DNA of 64,000 nt from Leyella lascolaii (GCF_900079775.1 NZ_LT556035.1:80048-144047), one strand, 5' to 3'. Shown: positions 9,112 through 18,298, numbered from the stretch's first letter. Numbers and translations are program-made. The notes: a model not told the origin generated them from the sequence alone.

Positions 9112-9753
9112 ATGCTTGCATCAAACGTTAGTCTTGACCTTATGGAATTTGTCGAAAAAAACATTCTTCCAAGATACGCCGCTTTCGACAAAGCCCACAA
9201 TCTGACACACATCAATAGAGTAATAAGCCGCTCACTGGAACTGGCATCAAAAATAGGAGCCGACGCGGACATGGCGTATGCCATAGCCGCCTATCACGAC
9301 CTCGGACTTGAAGGACCGAGAGCCGTACATCATCTGACAAGCGGCAAGATTCTTGCAGCTGACCAGAGGCTGCAGAAATGGTTCACTAATGAACAGTTGA
9401 AAATAATGAAGGAAGCCGTAGAAGACCACCGCGCCTCCACGTCACACACACCTCGCAGCCTGTATGGGAAGATTGTCGCCGAAGCCGACCGAGACCTCGA
9501 GCCATCCATAGTGTTCCGAAGGACAATAGAATACGGTATAGACCACTATCCTGAAAAAAACAAGGAAGAACAATGGCAGAGATTCCTTTCACACATGGAC
9601 AACAAGTATTCGTCACACGGCTATATACGCCTCTGGCTGCCGAACTCGCCGAATGAGCAGAATCTGAAAAGGATACGCGAGCTTATAAGTGCCCCGCAGC
9701 TTCTAAGAGAAGAGTTCGACAGGATATACGCGCTCGTCACCAGCGGTCAGTGA
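9112..9753 (+). CDS. HD-domain phosphohydrolase family protein
   Basis: A 213-residue soluble protein of the HD superfamily. Metal ligands are visible as H in HNLTHINRV, HD in AAYHDLGLEG, H in EAVEDHRAST and D in AEADRDLEPS, in the expected order for a small metal-dependent phosphohydrolase. The substrate cannot be inferred. The ATG at 9112 fits the promoter; a second ATG at 9142 (MEFVEKN) is possible. The stop codon lies at the edge of an 8-bp inverted repeat (9745-9752 and 9761-9768), perhaps a weak terminator without a T run. Function beyond the family is unknown. Confidence 0.8.
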   Translation: MLASNVSLDLMEFVEKNILPRYAAFDKAHNLTHINRVISRSLELASKIGADADMAYAIAAYHDLGLEGPRAVHHLTSGKILAADQRLQKWFTNEQLKIMKEAVEDHRASTSHTPRSLYGKIVAEADRDLEPSIVFRRTIEYGIDHYPEKNKEEQWQRFLSHMDNKYSSHGYIRLWLPNSPNEQNLKRIRELISAPQLLREEFDRIYALVTSGQ

Positions 9754-9849
9754 GTCATCCCACTGACCAAGAGCAATCCGTCCTCACATCACTGTCCCGG
9801 CACGTGTCAACCGGCATGGAAAGAAAGCAGAATGCCCCATATACATGCA

Positions 9850-10100
9850 GATGAATGCATATTTATGCATCATTGAAAGTAAATTATTTTGACAATAAAA
9901 ATTGTCAAAATAGAAACAGGAAATCCATTTTTTAAAGACCAAAAAGGCATATTTCAAATTTCACCCCGCATTATAGTACAGTTTAATGCGCATTCTCGCC
10001 ACCCGAATCCGCTCAAACACATCATTCCGACACTTCAAAAAGCCATTATGAACCACCCGAAAAGCCTTTCCTGATGTCCCAAAAAGGCTTTTCGGTAAAA
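9850..10100 (+). repeat. Dispersed composite repeat, copy 1 (modules A and B)
   Basis: Module A (9850-9925) holds the palindromic TGCATATTTATGCA and AGTAAATTATTTTGACA. Module B is a perfect 13-bp inverted repeat, CCGAAAAGCCTTT at 10057-10069 with its complement at 10083-10095. Both recur in the gaps near 28.5, 43.8 and 60.8 kb. The surrounding 790-base gap has no convincing gene. Confidence 0.65.
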
Positions 10101-10241
10101 CAAAACAAACCGTTTCTTGATTCACAAGCATCTTACACACTGATTATAAACGAGTTAACCAACCAGCACAATAATCGGCTATTTGTCAGTAAAACCTCTT
10201 TTCTATACTTTGGCAGCAATCTCATCGACTTGACAGGAAAT

Positions 10242-10276
10242 AAATATACGGAACCGCATATACGTTCCGCATATTT
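10242..10276. repeat. Imperfect 13-bp inverted repeat
   Basis: Arms 10242-10254 (AAATATACGGAAC) and 10264-10276 pair with one mismatch around a 9-base loop. It has no T run and no obvious gene to serve. Confidence 0.4.
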
Positions 10277-10541
10277 ATACACATACATTCATTTTTCATC
10301 AATCAGTATCCGGCTGCCGTTCTTCGTCCGTGTTTCGTGTTAATGTCAGGCTGACCGCACTACGCATTTATTCCAAGGTGGTGGGCTACTCCTGATTAAA
10401 CGGCAAACAAGATGAGCCAGCAGCACATAAGAAGAACGGCAAACCGGTAATCATATACATATATAATGTATTGCAGTATGATGCATACTCTGGTTTAAAG
10501 AAACTGGAAACAAGTATTCCAATACAGAATACAGAAAAACT

Positions 10542-11534
10542 TTAATCCTTCAGATAATCATCCGGAAACGAGAATTCATTAATCATCTTTCCGTCATTCA
10601 TGCGTATCCAACTTCTGAAACCACGTCTGCCCTCCTCCATTTCAATAACCCGCGCACCGTTGCCTCCGGGTATGTCATAATAAGTATTTTTGCTTCCTGT
10701 GAACCGTCCGTAACAGAGCATCACTCCCTTCCACTCCACAGCATAGTCGTTCACATGATCATGTCCTACAAAAACTCCCATCACGTCTCCGCATTCAAGC
10801 ATTGCCGTGAACAGTCCGCTGTTGACAACAGGAGCGCACGCCTTTTCTCTACGTGTCCCTATCAACTTCGCTTCTTCATCCCTTGCAGCCTCATTATATT
10901 CTGGCAACGGAATATGGAAAAAAGCCAATGAAGGCAGTGCGCTGCCGCCATTAGCGGCTTTGAACGCCTTGCTTCTTTCTGCATACCAGTTTATCTGATC
11001 TCTCTTTATCCAGTCATAACTGTCCAAAGACTTCAGCGGAGAATACGAATTACTGTCAAATATGTACAGAACAGCGGCATCTTTGTCCCCATCATGCGAT
11101 TTCAGAGTAAGCGTGTAATTGGTAACTCCGGATATTCCTGGGGTTGTTTCCGTAAGGTTACCCTTATATTTCCGTATAAGTTCAAACAGTTCCTCACGCG
11201 ACAGTCCCTGTTCGTCATCGTGATTGCCGAAGGTCATTGCAAACGGAATGCCACGCGACACCGTTGGCTGGAGCACCTCTTCAAGTCCTTTTGCCGCAGG
11301 TTTTCCGGTAACAAAGTCACCTGAAAAAACAACAAGGTCGGGCTTTTCCTCATCAAGGACACTGTTCATACACTTTTCCGACACAACAGAATGCTCACTG
11401 CCGGAAACCCAATGAACGTCAGTGAACTGTACAATCTTGAACTTCCTGTCAGAACCGAATTTCAGCGTTTGGGCATTAAGTACGCAGTACATTGCAACGC
11501 CTAAGACCGATAAAACAAACCTTAATAAACTCAT
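10542..11534 (-). CDS. Secreted calcineurin-like metallophosphoesterase
   Basis: A 330-residue protein with a signal peptide (to about LNAQ, residue 22). The dimetal active-site motifs appear in order: D39 and H41 in FTDVHW, GDFV, GNHDDE, a lone His in FFHIPLPEY, and GHDH near residue 255. This is the complete set for a calcineurin-like/purple-acid-phosphatase-type phosphoesterase. Export suggests a periplasmic or outer-membrane role in scavenging phosphate esters, but the substrate is not evident. It is monocistronic, with a promoter about 150 bases upstream. Confidence 0.85.
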   Translation of the reverse strand: MSLLRFVLSVLGVAMYCVLNAQTLKFGSDRKFKIVQFTDVHWVSGSEHSVVSEKCMNSVLDEEKPDLVVFSGDFVTGKPAAKGLEEVLQPTVSRGIPFAMTFGNHDDEQGLSREELFELIRKYKGNLTETTPGISGVTNYTLTLKSHDGDKDAAVLYIFDSNSYSPLKSLDSYDWIKRDQINWYAERSKAFKAANGGSALPSLAFFHIPLPEYNEAARDEEAKLIGTRREKACAPVVNSGLFTAMLECGDVMGVFVGHDHVNDYAVEWKGVMLCYGRFTGSKNTYYDIPGGNGARVIEMEEGRRGFRSWIRMNDGKMINEFSFPDDYLKD

Positions 11535-12090
11535 AATGCTTTATTATTTTAAAATAAGATATAATATATAATAAACTGATTAAATCCGGATGCGCCACTC
11601 ATAGACGGTCAGTACTAATATCAGGCATACATACATTAAGCCAGCCGGCTCACGGTCTGCCGAGCCCAAGCTTATCATATACAAAGATAGGGAAAATAAA
11701 CGACACTACAAGTGGCATCCTCCTGCTTTTATTTTACAAATCTGTTACGATACCCTCACACTGATAAATGACAAACTCCATATAGTTCACGAGTCATATT
11801 TCCATCGATGACTTCTCCTATTCTAAAGGGGAATGACAGAACATCTTCCATACCTTAACGTACTGATATGACTGGTAACATATGGAGAGGAAGCAAAAGA
11901 ACGACATTATACTATATACAGGACGCAGCCCTCACGCCATATATAAAAAGCCATTACGACACAAATGAAATATATAAGGGCGATGAAACAAAAGAAAAAC
12001 ATGCGGACAGAATTTGCCGATACATAAATGCACCTACAGGTCCATCCTGTCTTCACACAATATCATTATACTTATTAATTCATAAAAAAT
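11535..12090. other. Divergent intergenic region, no convincing gene
   Basis: About 560 bases between the phosphoesterase and nudC. It holds the minus-strand promoter at 11682-11711 and a possible leader hairpin (GGCTC/GAGCC near 11648-11667). A frame at 11868-12278 overlaps the nudC start and resembles nothing known. Confidence 0.5.
11682..11711 (-). promoter_or_regulatory. Promoter of the metallophosphoesterase gene
   Basis: Minus-strand TTG at 11709-11711, a 19-base spacer and TATCTTTG at 11682-11689. It implies a leader of about 140 bases. Confidence 0.65.
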
Positions 12091-12121
12091 TTGTGATATA
12101 CCCTAATTTGTACTATATTTG
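12091..12121 (+). promoter_or_regulatory. Promoter of the nudC operon
   Basis: TTG at 12091-12093, a 20-base spacer and TATATTTG at 12114-12121, about 42 bases before the nudC ATG. One of the best consensus matches in the window. Confidence 0.75.
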
Positions 12122-12162
12122 CATATATTGTTTCTTTTCACTAAGATATAAAAAAACAGAAG

Positions 12163-12936
12163 ATGTCTTATTGGTTCGTATTTTGCAATGGAAACATTTT
12201 GCTGAGAAAAACAGGCAGCAGCACATACACGATTCCGTGTCAGGAACATGCTCCAACGGAAACAGACGAAAAGACTAATATCATCAACGTTCCGTCATCA
12301 ATTGAAGGGACCGGCATAAAAACATATGCAATAAAAGATCATTCGCTGATAGACAATCCGGAGTTTGAGTGGTGTGGTCTCAGACAGTCTTATTACAAAC
12401 TGTCCTATAATCTGTATTTGAAAGCCGGGAAGTGCGAGGAGCTGGTGTATTGGGACGCAAACACCCAGTTTTGCGGTGCATGCGGAGCACGCATGAAAAA
12501 ACATACTGAGATATCCAAGGTGTGTACGAACTGCGGCAAGGAAGTATGGCCGCAATTGTCCATTGCAATTATTGTACTTGTGAGTCGCGGTGATGAGCTG
12601 CTGTTAGTCCATGCACATAATTTCAAATATGATTTTTACGGTCTTGTGGCAGGCTTTGTAGAAACAGGAGAGACACTTGAGGAGGCTGTGACACGGGAGG
12701 TTAAGGAAGAAACAGGGCTGAAGATAAAGAACATCAGATACTATGCGTCACAGCCATGGCCCTATCCTTCCGGACTGATGGCAGGTTTCTATGCCGAGTA
12801 TGAAAGCGGTGAGGTGACGCTGCAATACTCAGAGTTGAAAAGCGGAGGATGGTTTAACAAGAACAATCTGCCGCGCATTCCGGAAAAGCTGAGCATAGCA
12901 CGCCAATTAATAGACAATTGGCTGGAACAACATTAG
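12163..12936 (+). CDS. nudC: NAD+ diphosphatase / NudC-type Nudix hydrolase
   Basis: A 257-residue NudC-like protein. A four-cysteine zinc ribbon (CGAC near residue 105 and CTNC near 126) precedes the Nudix box, GFVETGETLEEAVTREVKEE then TGL. The NudC signature follows the box as SQPWPYPSGLMAGF. NudC cleaves NAD(H) to NMN(H) and AMP and can remove NAD caps from RNA. It leads a tight four-gene operon (gaps of 16, 1 and 5 bases) with an oxidoreductase and two envelope proteins. Confidence 0.9.
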   Translation: MSYWFVFCNGNILLRKTGSSTYTIPCQEHAPTETDEKTNIINVPSSIEGTGIKTYAIKDHSLIDNPEFEWCGLRQSYYKLSYNLYLKAGKCEELVYWDANTQFCGACGARMKKHTEISKVCTNCGKEVWPQLSIAIIVLVSRGDELLLVHAHNFKYDFYGLVAGFVETGETLEEAVTREVKEETGLKIKNIRYYASQPWPYPSGLMAGFYAEYESGEVTLQYSELKSGGWFNKNNLPRIPEKLSIARQLIDNWLEQH

Positions 12937-12952
12937 ATACGAGTTTCAAGAA

Positions 12953-13936
12953 ATGAGAAATGTAAACTGGGGATTCATAGGTTGCGGTGAGGTGACCGAA
13001 AAAAAATCAGGACCGGCTTTTAACGAAGTGCCGGGCTCACGTGTAGTTGCCGTAATGAGCCGCAACACTGAAAAAGCACGCTCATACGCGGAAAGACACG
13101 GTATTCCGAAGTGGTACACAGACCCGTTGTCACTTATAGACGACAGTGATGTAAATGCAATATACATAGCTACGCCACCTTCAAGTCACGCGACATTTGC
13201 CATTATGGCGATGAGGGCGGGCAAGCCTGTATACATAGAAAAGCCTCTGGCTGCAAGCTATGAAGACTGTGCACGTATAAACCGCGTGAGCCAGCAGACA
13301 GGAGTTCCGTGCTTCGTTGCATACTACAGACGATATCTGCCATATTTCAAAAAAGTGAAGAAAATAATTGAAGAAGGAACGATAGGCGTCATTTCAAACG
13401 TACAGATAAGATTCTCGGTTCCGCCACGCGACCTTGACTATCAGGGCAACCAGAACCTCCCATGGCGTCTGCAGCCTGACATATCCGGAGGCGGTTACTT
13501 TTATGACCTTGCCCCTCACCAGCTTGATATACTTCAGGAGATTTTCGGTGTAATAACTCACGCCCATGGATATTGCGCCAACCGTGCCAACCTGTATAAC
13601 GCGGAAGACAACATAAGCGCATGTTTCATGTTCGAGAACGGTGTCCCGGGAAGCGGCTCATGGTGTTTTGTAGGACACCAGAGCGCAAAAGAAGACAAAG
13701 TGGAGGTTATTGGAGATAAAGGCATGCTGTCATTTTCAATATATAATTATGACCCGATATATCTTGTCACAAGCGAAGGAGTGACTAATATTGTCGTGCC
13801 CAATCCTCCATATGTGCAGCTTCCGATAATAAAAGCTGTGATAGAAGACCTGCAAGGCACAGGTGTATGCAACTGTACAAGCGTGAGCGCGACTCCGGTG
13901 AACTGGGTACTTGACCGCATATTAGGAAAACTGTAA
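12953..13936 (+). CDS. Gfo/Idh/MocA-family NAD(P)-dependent oxidoreductase
   Basis: A 327-residue cytosolic enzyme. The Rossmann motif is at the N-terminus (WGFIGCGEVTEKKSGP). The family's EKP motif appears in KPVYIEKPLAAS, and the C-terminal catalytic-domain motif in DISGGGYFYDLAPHQLD, where the His is the usual proton donor. Such enzymes oxidise or reduce sugars, inositols or related ring compounds, and the substrate cannot be told here. It is second in the nudC operon. The dinucleotide motif GCGEV is a mild variant of GxGxxG. Confidence 0.88.
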   Translation: MRNVNWGFIGCGEVTEKKSGPAFNEVPGSRVVAVMSRNTEKARSYAERHGIPKWYTDPLSLIDDSDVNAIYIATPPSSHATFAIMAMRAGKPVYIEKPLAASYEDCARINRVSQQTGVPCFVAYYRRYLPYFKKVKKIIEEGTIGVISNVQIRFSVPPRDLDYQGNQNLPWRLQPDISGGGYFYDLAPHQLDILQEIFGVITHAHGYCANRANLYNAEDNISACFMFENGVPGSGSWCFVGHQSAKEDKVEVIGDKGMLSFSIYNYDPIYLVTSEGVTNIVVPNPPYVQLPIIKAVIEDLQGTGVCNCTSVSATPVNWVLDRILGKL

Positions 13937-13937
13937 T

Positions 13938-15017
13938 ATGAAGGCGGTATTTATATTGTTGGCTTTTATATTTCTGTCGCCAGACTGCCATGCGTCCAAT
14001 GACAGTATCCCGGAGAAACGTTCTTTCTGGGGTAAGATTGCTGACGGGCTGTATGGATTTGTAAAGAATTTCAGCAGAGTAGACACCAACTATATTGAGC
14101 CGCAACATTACAACTACACTCTGATGCTGCAAAACACAAACACATACGAAATATACCGCATATCGACGCCTAACGGAAACGTATTCACATTCGCCCCGCA
14201 ACCATCAATAAAATTAGGACCTTACGCCGGATGGAGGTGGGTGTTTCTCGGATATACGATTGATCTTACACATCTTAACGACAGAAACACAAAAAAAGAG
14301 TTCGATCTAAGTCTGTACAGTTCACAGATAGGCATTGACCTTTTCTATCGCAAGACAGGCAATGACTATAAGATGCGCTATGTCTATCTTGGAGAAAACG
14401 TGGACACATCTCCCATGAAAGACATAAGTTATGACGGTCTTACTGCAAGTATCAAGGGTTTTAACATATATTACATTTTCAACCACAACCGTTTTTCTTA
14501 TCCGGCGGCATTCAGTCAGAGCACCGTACAACGCCGCAGCTGCGGCTCGCCGATGGTGGGAATCGGGTATACAAAGCACACCCTCAGCGTTGACTGGAAA
14601 AAACTCAACTCTGTAATATCTGCGGTTCTTGGCAGTGAGATAGCTGACAGTTACGTGGACAAGAACGTTATTTCCGGAAAGATAAAATATACAGATGTAT
14701 CTGTATCAGGAGGATACGGATACAACTGGGTGTTTGCAAAGAACTGGCTTTTCGCATCATCTCTGTCTCTGGCATTGGGATATAAGCACACAACAAGCGA
14801 TGTGGATCATACGAACTTTTCGTTCAGGGATTTCTCCATAAAGAACATGAACATAGACGGCGTAGGGCGTTTTGGCATTGTATGGAACAATACCAAATGG
14901 TATTTTGGGGCAAGCACCATACTGCATTCATACAATTACAGTAAAAAACAATTCTCCACCAACAATTTCTTTGGAAGCCTCAACATTTACATTGGCTTTA
15001 ATTTTGATAAAAAATGA
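13938..15017 (+). CDS. DUF4421 outer-membrane-type protein
   Basis: A 359-residue exported protein (signal peptide MKAVFILLAFIFLSPDCHA). It is rich in alternating aromatic and polar residues and ends in NIYIGFNFDKK, suggesting a beta-barrel. A segment near residues 75-100 (PSIKLGPYAGWRWVFLGYTI) matches my recollection of DUF4421, a Bacteroidetes family of unknown role. It lies one base after the oxidoreductase gene and five bases before the DUF1460 gene, so it is translated from the same transcript. No function is assigned. Confidence 0.75.
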   Translation: MKAVFILLAFIFLSPDCHASNDSIPEKRSFWGKIADGLYGFVKNFSRVDTNYIEPQHYNYTLMLQNTNTYEIYRISTPNGNVFTFAPQPSIKLGPYAGWRWVFLGYTIDLTHLNDRNTKKEFDLSLYSSQIGIDLFYRKTGNDYKMRYVYLGENVDTSPMKDISYDGLTASIKGFNIYYIFNHNRFSYPAAFSQSTVQRRSCGSPMVGIGYTKHTLSVDWKKLNSVISAVLGSEIADSYVDKNVISGKIKYTDVSVSGGYGYNWVFAKNWLFASSLSLALGYKHTTSDVDHTNFSFRDFSIKNMNIDGVGRFGIVWNNTKWYFGASTILHSYNYSKKQFSTNNFFGSLNIYIGFNFDKK

Positions 15018-15022
15018 CGTAA

Positions 15023-15877
15023 ATGAAATATCTGCTATCATTGATAATCATATTATGCCGGTGTTTGCCAGCCTATACACAGGACGAAGTGAAATACTTG
15101 CAAAAAGACAGTATCGTGGCAACAGAGCTCTTAAAGTCGTGCATGACTGAATGTAAGACAAAAGACAACTGTCTTATGTATTTTGCAAGAAAACTCAAAT
15201 CCGTCCCTTATGTGGCAAGAACGCTGGAGGGCGGAGAACGCGAGCGACTGGTTGTAAACCTTCGCCAACTGGACTGCACAACATATGTTGAGAATGTGAT
15301 TGCACTATATCTGTGCATAAAAAACGAAAAAACGACTTTCCGTAACTTCTGCAATTATCTGAGAAATATAAGGTATGAGAATGGCATTGTGACATACCCC
15401 ACCCGTCTGCACTATTTCTCATATTGGATTGAACAGAACACGCTAACCGGCATTGTGAGAGAGATTGTCCCGCAAGATTCGTCCGTCACAGAGAATTCAG
15501 AATATGACATATATTATATGAGCAGTAATCCGGAAAAGTATCCCGCACTTAGAAAAGATACTTCTTTGATTGATGACATAGCCGAAATGGAGAAATATTT
15601 TGATGGAAAAACTTATAGATATATACCCAAAGCAAAACTGAAAAATCCGGAATCGCTACAAGCATACATTAAAGACGGAGACATTATCGCTATCGTTACA
15701 AATAAAAAAGGACTTGACATCTCTCATATAGGTTTTGCTGCATGGCACAAAGGAAACTTGCATTTGCTTAACGCATCATCCATACATAAGAAGGTTGTGG
15801 AAGAGCCAATGTCGCTTTATAAATATATGATGCGTCACCCGTCTCAAACTGGTATAAGAATCATACGTGTTCTATAA
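15023..15877 (+). CDS. DUF1460 protein, NlpC/P60-like cysteine amidase fold
   Basis: A 284-residue exported protein (signal peptide ending near PAYTQ). It matches DUF1460, structurally related to papain-like NlpC/P60 amidases and annotated as N-acetylmuramoyl-L-alanine-amidase-like. The candidate catalytic Cys is C85 in LRQLDCTTYVENVI, and a His lies in KGLDISHIGFAAWH, giving a plausible Cys-His pair. Likely substrates are cell-wall peptides in the periplasm, by inference from the family. It closes the nudC operon. A 7-bp stem at 15888-15917 may be a weak terminator. Confidence 0.82.
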   Translation: MKYLLSLIIILCRCLPAYTQDEVKYLQKDSIVATELLKSCMTECKTKDNCLMYFARKLKSVPYVARTLEGGERERLVVNLRQLDCTTYVENVIALYLCIKNEKTTFRNFCNYLRNIRYENGIVTYPTRLHYFSYWIEQNTLTGIVREIVPQDSSVTENSEYDIYYMSSNPEKYPALRKDTSLIDDIAEMEKYFDGKTYRYIPKAKLKNPESLQAYIKDGDIIAIVTNKKGLDISHIGFAAWHKGNLHLLNASSIHKKVVEEPMSLYKYMMRHPSQTGIRIIRVL

Positions 15878-15917
15878 ACGACGTAACCATACATTAGAAT
15901 ACATTTGTTTATGTATG

Positions 15918-16418
15918 ATTACGCCCAGGATTGGCTGTAAGGCATAATCCGTCCGACGCGCTGACGCCAGACTGACTGTTTTCCGCTTTTATAGAAGATG
16001 TGTCCTGACCGCTTCCGTGAAAAGAGGAAAACAATATGAATGGGGTGATGTGAAAGAGGAATGAAGAGCCTATAATCAAGTGAAAAGGCAACTTTGAACG
16101 TCTGACAGGATTCGGGATAAATATTAATATACACAATGATTTTTGCCGAAATAATATTAAGGCAAAAAATCATCTCCCGGAAATATGTCATCTGACCTGA
16201 TTCAACTTCCAGATAATACGTATGGGTAAATTACTCAGGCACACAACTTGCACGTCTGCGTATCCTCGTACATCAATTGATATTGCCTCACCCGCAAAAG
16301 TACTCTAAGCTAATGCATTTTTGATTACTTTAGCGAAAAACGTTTATGTCTTGGTTCAATTATCTATAGCTTATAACTTTTGCGGTTAAGTAATATCAGC
16401 ATGCCTTATTTCACTCGT
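15918..16418. other. Intergenic gap with one inverted repeat
   Basis: No credible gene. The main structure is an inverted repeat with arms at 16137-16148 and 16162-16174 (one bulged base) around a 13-base loop. It is unlike the composite repeats elsewhere, although the AT-rich flank at 16117-16136 loosely resembles their module A. Confidence 0.4.
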
Positions 16419-17483
16419 CTACTCCTCTGCAAACTGCCTTATTCTTTGCTCTTCAGACAATTTGCATATAAGAAGCATTCCGTCTTTCTCAGCTACGATG
16501 AAATTATCCAATCCCTGTATGACAACTTTCTTTTCCTGTGTTGTATGTATTATACAATTATGAGAATCATACAGATTTATATTATCACCCAACAATGCGT
16601 TGCCATAAAGATCCCTGCGCGACTGCATTAATAACGCGCTCCATGACCCAAGATCGCTCCATCCGAAATCAGCCGGACACACGAATATGTCTTCTACCTT
16701 TTCCATAATAGCGTAATCTACAGAGATGTTCTCGCATTCCGGATAGATTTTATCTATCATAGTTCTTTCTTCGGGTGTTCCGTAAACGTTGATAAGGTTC
16801 TCGAAAACTTTGCCTATCTGAGGACAATACACTCTATAGGCATTCACTATCGTACTGACATTCCAGATGAAAATCCCGGCATTCCAGAAATAATTCTTTT
16901 GAGCTATATATTTCTTTGCCGTCTCCAAATCAGGTTTCTCCTTGAATGAGTCTATCCTGAATATCTCTTTGTTTCGAAGAGAACATGAGCTCAAATCTGC
17001 CTGTATATAGCCGTATCCGGTTTCCGGACAAGTGGGTGTGATACCGAGTGTCACAATAGCATCTGTCCCGCTGGTAAAATCAAGACACGATTTTATGATT
17101 CGATAAAATTCCTTTTGATTTGTAACGATATGATCGCTTGGCGTAACAACAACGTTTGCCTTCGGATTTATCGATTTTATACGCCAGCTTACATATGCAA
17201 TGCATGGAGCCGTATTGCGTCGGCAAGGTTCCAGAAGAATATTTTCAACAGGAACTTCCGGCAGCTGCTCATGTACAATATCAAAATATTTTATGTTTGT
17301 CACAACCCAGACATTTTCCGGAGGACATATTCCTTTAAAGCGATCATAGGTGAGTTGTATTAATGACTGTCCGGTTCCAAGAACGTCAATAAACTGTTTT
17401 GGCTTGTCCGAAGAGCTCATAGGCCAGAAGCGACTTCCTATTCCTCCTGCCATTATAACCAGATGATTGTTAACCGTATCCAT
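16419..17483 (-). CDS. manC: Mannose-1-phosphate guanylyltransferase
   Basis: A 354-residue nucleotidyltransferase. The signature is in the first 30 residues: MAGGIGSRFWPMSSSDKPKQ, the pyrophosphorylase loop plus the PKQF-type motif of GDP-mannose pyrophosphorylases. It makes GDP-mannose from GTP and mannose 1-phosphate for glycan and nucleotide-sugar synthesis. Length fits the single-domain type without a phosphomannose isomerase module. The start at 17483 is chosen because the motif begins nine residues later. It has its own promoter-like element and no operon partners. Confidence 0.9.
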   Translation of the reverse strand: MDTVNNHLVIMAGGIGSRFWPMSSSDKPKQFIDVLGTGQSLIQLTYDRFKGICPPENVWVVTNIKYFDIVHEQLPEVPVENILLEPCRRNTAPCIAYVSWRIKSINPKANVVVTPSDHIVTNQKEFYRIIKSCLDFTSGTDAIVTLGITPTCPETGYGYIQADLSSCSLRNKEIFRIDSFKEKPDLETAKKYIAQKNYFWNAGIFIWNVSTIVNAYRVYCPQIGKVFENLINVYGTPEERTMIDKIYPECENISVDYAIMEKVEDIFVCPADFGWSDLGSWSALLMQSRRDLYGNALLGDNINLYDSHNCIIHTTQEKKVVIQGLDNFIVAEKDGMLLICKLSEEQRIRQFAEE

Positions 17484-17513
17484 AAAAATATCTGTTATAT
17501 TGTATATCCTTAA

Positions 17514-17521
17514 CAAAAATA
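17514..17521 (-). promoter_or_regulatory. Candidate -7 element for manC
   Basis: Minus-strand TATTTTTG, 31 bases upstream of the manC start. No upstream TTG at the expected distance. Confidence 0.5.
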
Positions 17522-17615
17522 CATAAAATATTTCTAATTGAAAAATAATATGACCAATAAATTAATAAATCATGCTGACATTTTAAACATGATATTTTAA
17601 ATACCGTGTCATTTA

Positions 17616-17957
17616 TCAGAATAAAGATAATGATTTATCTTCAGAGCATGACGAACTATCATTTTCATTCAGGGATTCTTCGTCACAGTCAATGAAATGC
17701 AACATTAACTGCTGTGTCCTACATGAATTTTTATTAAGTCGATACTTCCCTCTATGTTCCGTCCTTTCTATTAGAGAATCCGAATTTCGGGAATTCCGTA
17801 TTAGAAAATTTGTCACATACGCATGTACATCGTCATAAGACTTCCTGTCAAAGAAAGAATTGCAAGCGTTATGCACGTGAATGGATATTTTTCTAACAGA
17901 TAATCCTTCATCTCCGACATAAGCCAAAACACGAAATATTTCCTTATCTAAAGACAT
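17616..17957 (-). CDS. Small winged-helix-like protein, hypothetical
   Basis: A 113-residue protein. The first 80 residues (MSLDKEIFRVLAYVGDEGLS, then VRKISIHVHNAC and later RTEHRGKYRLN) have the helix-helix-helix-wing pattern of a small winged-helix domain. The last 25 residues are acidic and serine-rich. I do not recognise a named family. It follows the DUF2582-type gene but is separated from it by a strong terminator, so expression would need read-through or an unseen promoter. A DNA-binding role is only an inference from fold pattern. Confidence 0.55.
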   Translation of the reverse strand: MSLDKEIFRVLAYVGDEGLSVRKISIHVHNACNSFFDRKSYDDVHAYVTNFLIRNSRNSDSLIERTEHRGKYRLNKNSCRTQQLMLHFIDCDEESLNENDSSSCSEDKSLSLF

Positions 17958-17968
17958 GTATTATAAAA

Positions 17969-17998
17969 AGAGAGCTGCAATTAAAATTACAGCTCTCT
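17969..17998 (-). terminator. Intrinsic terminator after the DUF2582-type gene
   Basis: A 9-bp stem, AGAGAGCTG at 17969-17977 and CAGCTCTCT at 17990-17998, followed on the minus strand by TTTTTAT. It sits between the two winged-helix genes. Confidence 0.8.
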
Positions 17999-18016
17999 CT
18001 TGATATTGTTTTAAAA

Positions 18017-18298
18017 TTAAGCCAATGTGATGAGACAATCTTCATCTTTAACTTTTCCTTCTTTAAAGAGCCAGCCTATGCCTAAGAATGCTTCTTCCTT
18101 GCTTATTTTGGCAGCTTTTGCGATATCTGCCACGCTAAGCGGCTTTTCTGCGGCTGCCAATGCCTGATAGACATCTCCTGCACGGAATCCAACATTTTCA
18201 GCATTAATAACTACCTCATTCTTTTTTGCGGCTGACTTCTTTGATGTTGCAGCCTTGCTTGTAACAACCTTTTTAGTTGCAGCTTTCTTTTCTGTCAT
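18017..18298 (-). CDS. Winged-helix protein (DUF2582-like) with histone-H1-like tail
   Basis: A 93-residue protein. The N-terminal 27 residues are almost entirely Lys, Ala, Thr and Ser (MTEKKAATKKVVTSKAATSK...), like the basic tails of histone-H1-type bacterial proteins. Residues 30-93 form a compact winged-helix domain (FRAGDVYQALAAAEKPLSVA, then GWLFKEGKVKDED) matching DUF2582. A nucleoid-associated role is plausible but inferred. It has its own candidate promoter (18356-18363) and terminator, so it is monocistronic. Confidence 0.75.
   Translation of the reverse strand: MTEKKAATKKVVTSKAATSKKSAAKKNEVVINAENVGFRAGDVYQALAAAEKPLSVADIAKAAKISKEEAFLGIGWLFKEGKVKDEDCLITLA

Noticed and set aside
9889-10343. 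Two short frames in the gap after the HD-domain gene
   Set aside because: They run over the dispersed repeat and an inverted repeat, with no promoter, ribosome-binding site or protein-like composition.
11868-12278. 136-codon plus-strand frame upstream of nudC
   Set aside because: It overlaps the nudC promoter and start in another frame and shows no recognisable protein pattern.
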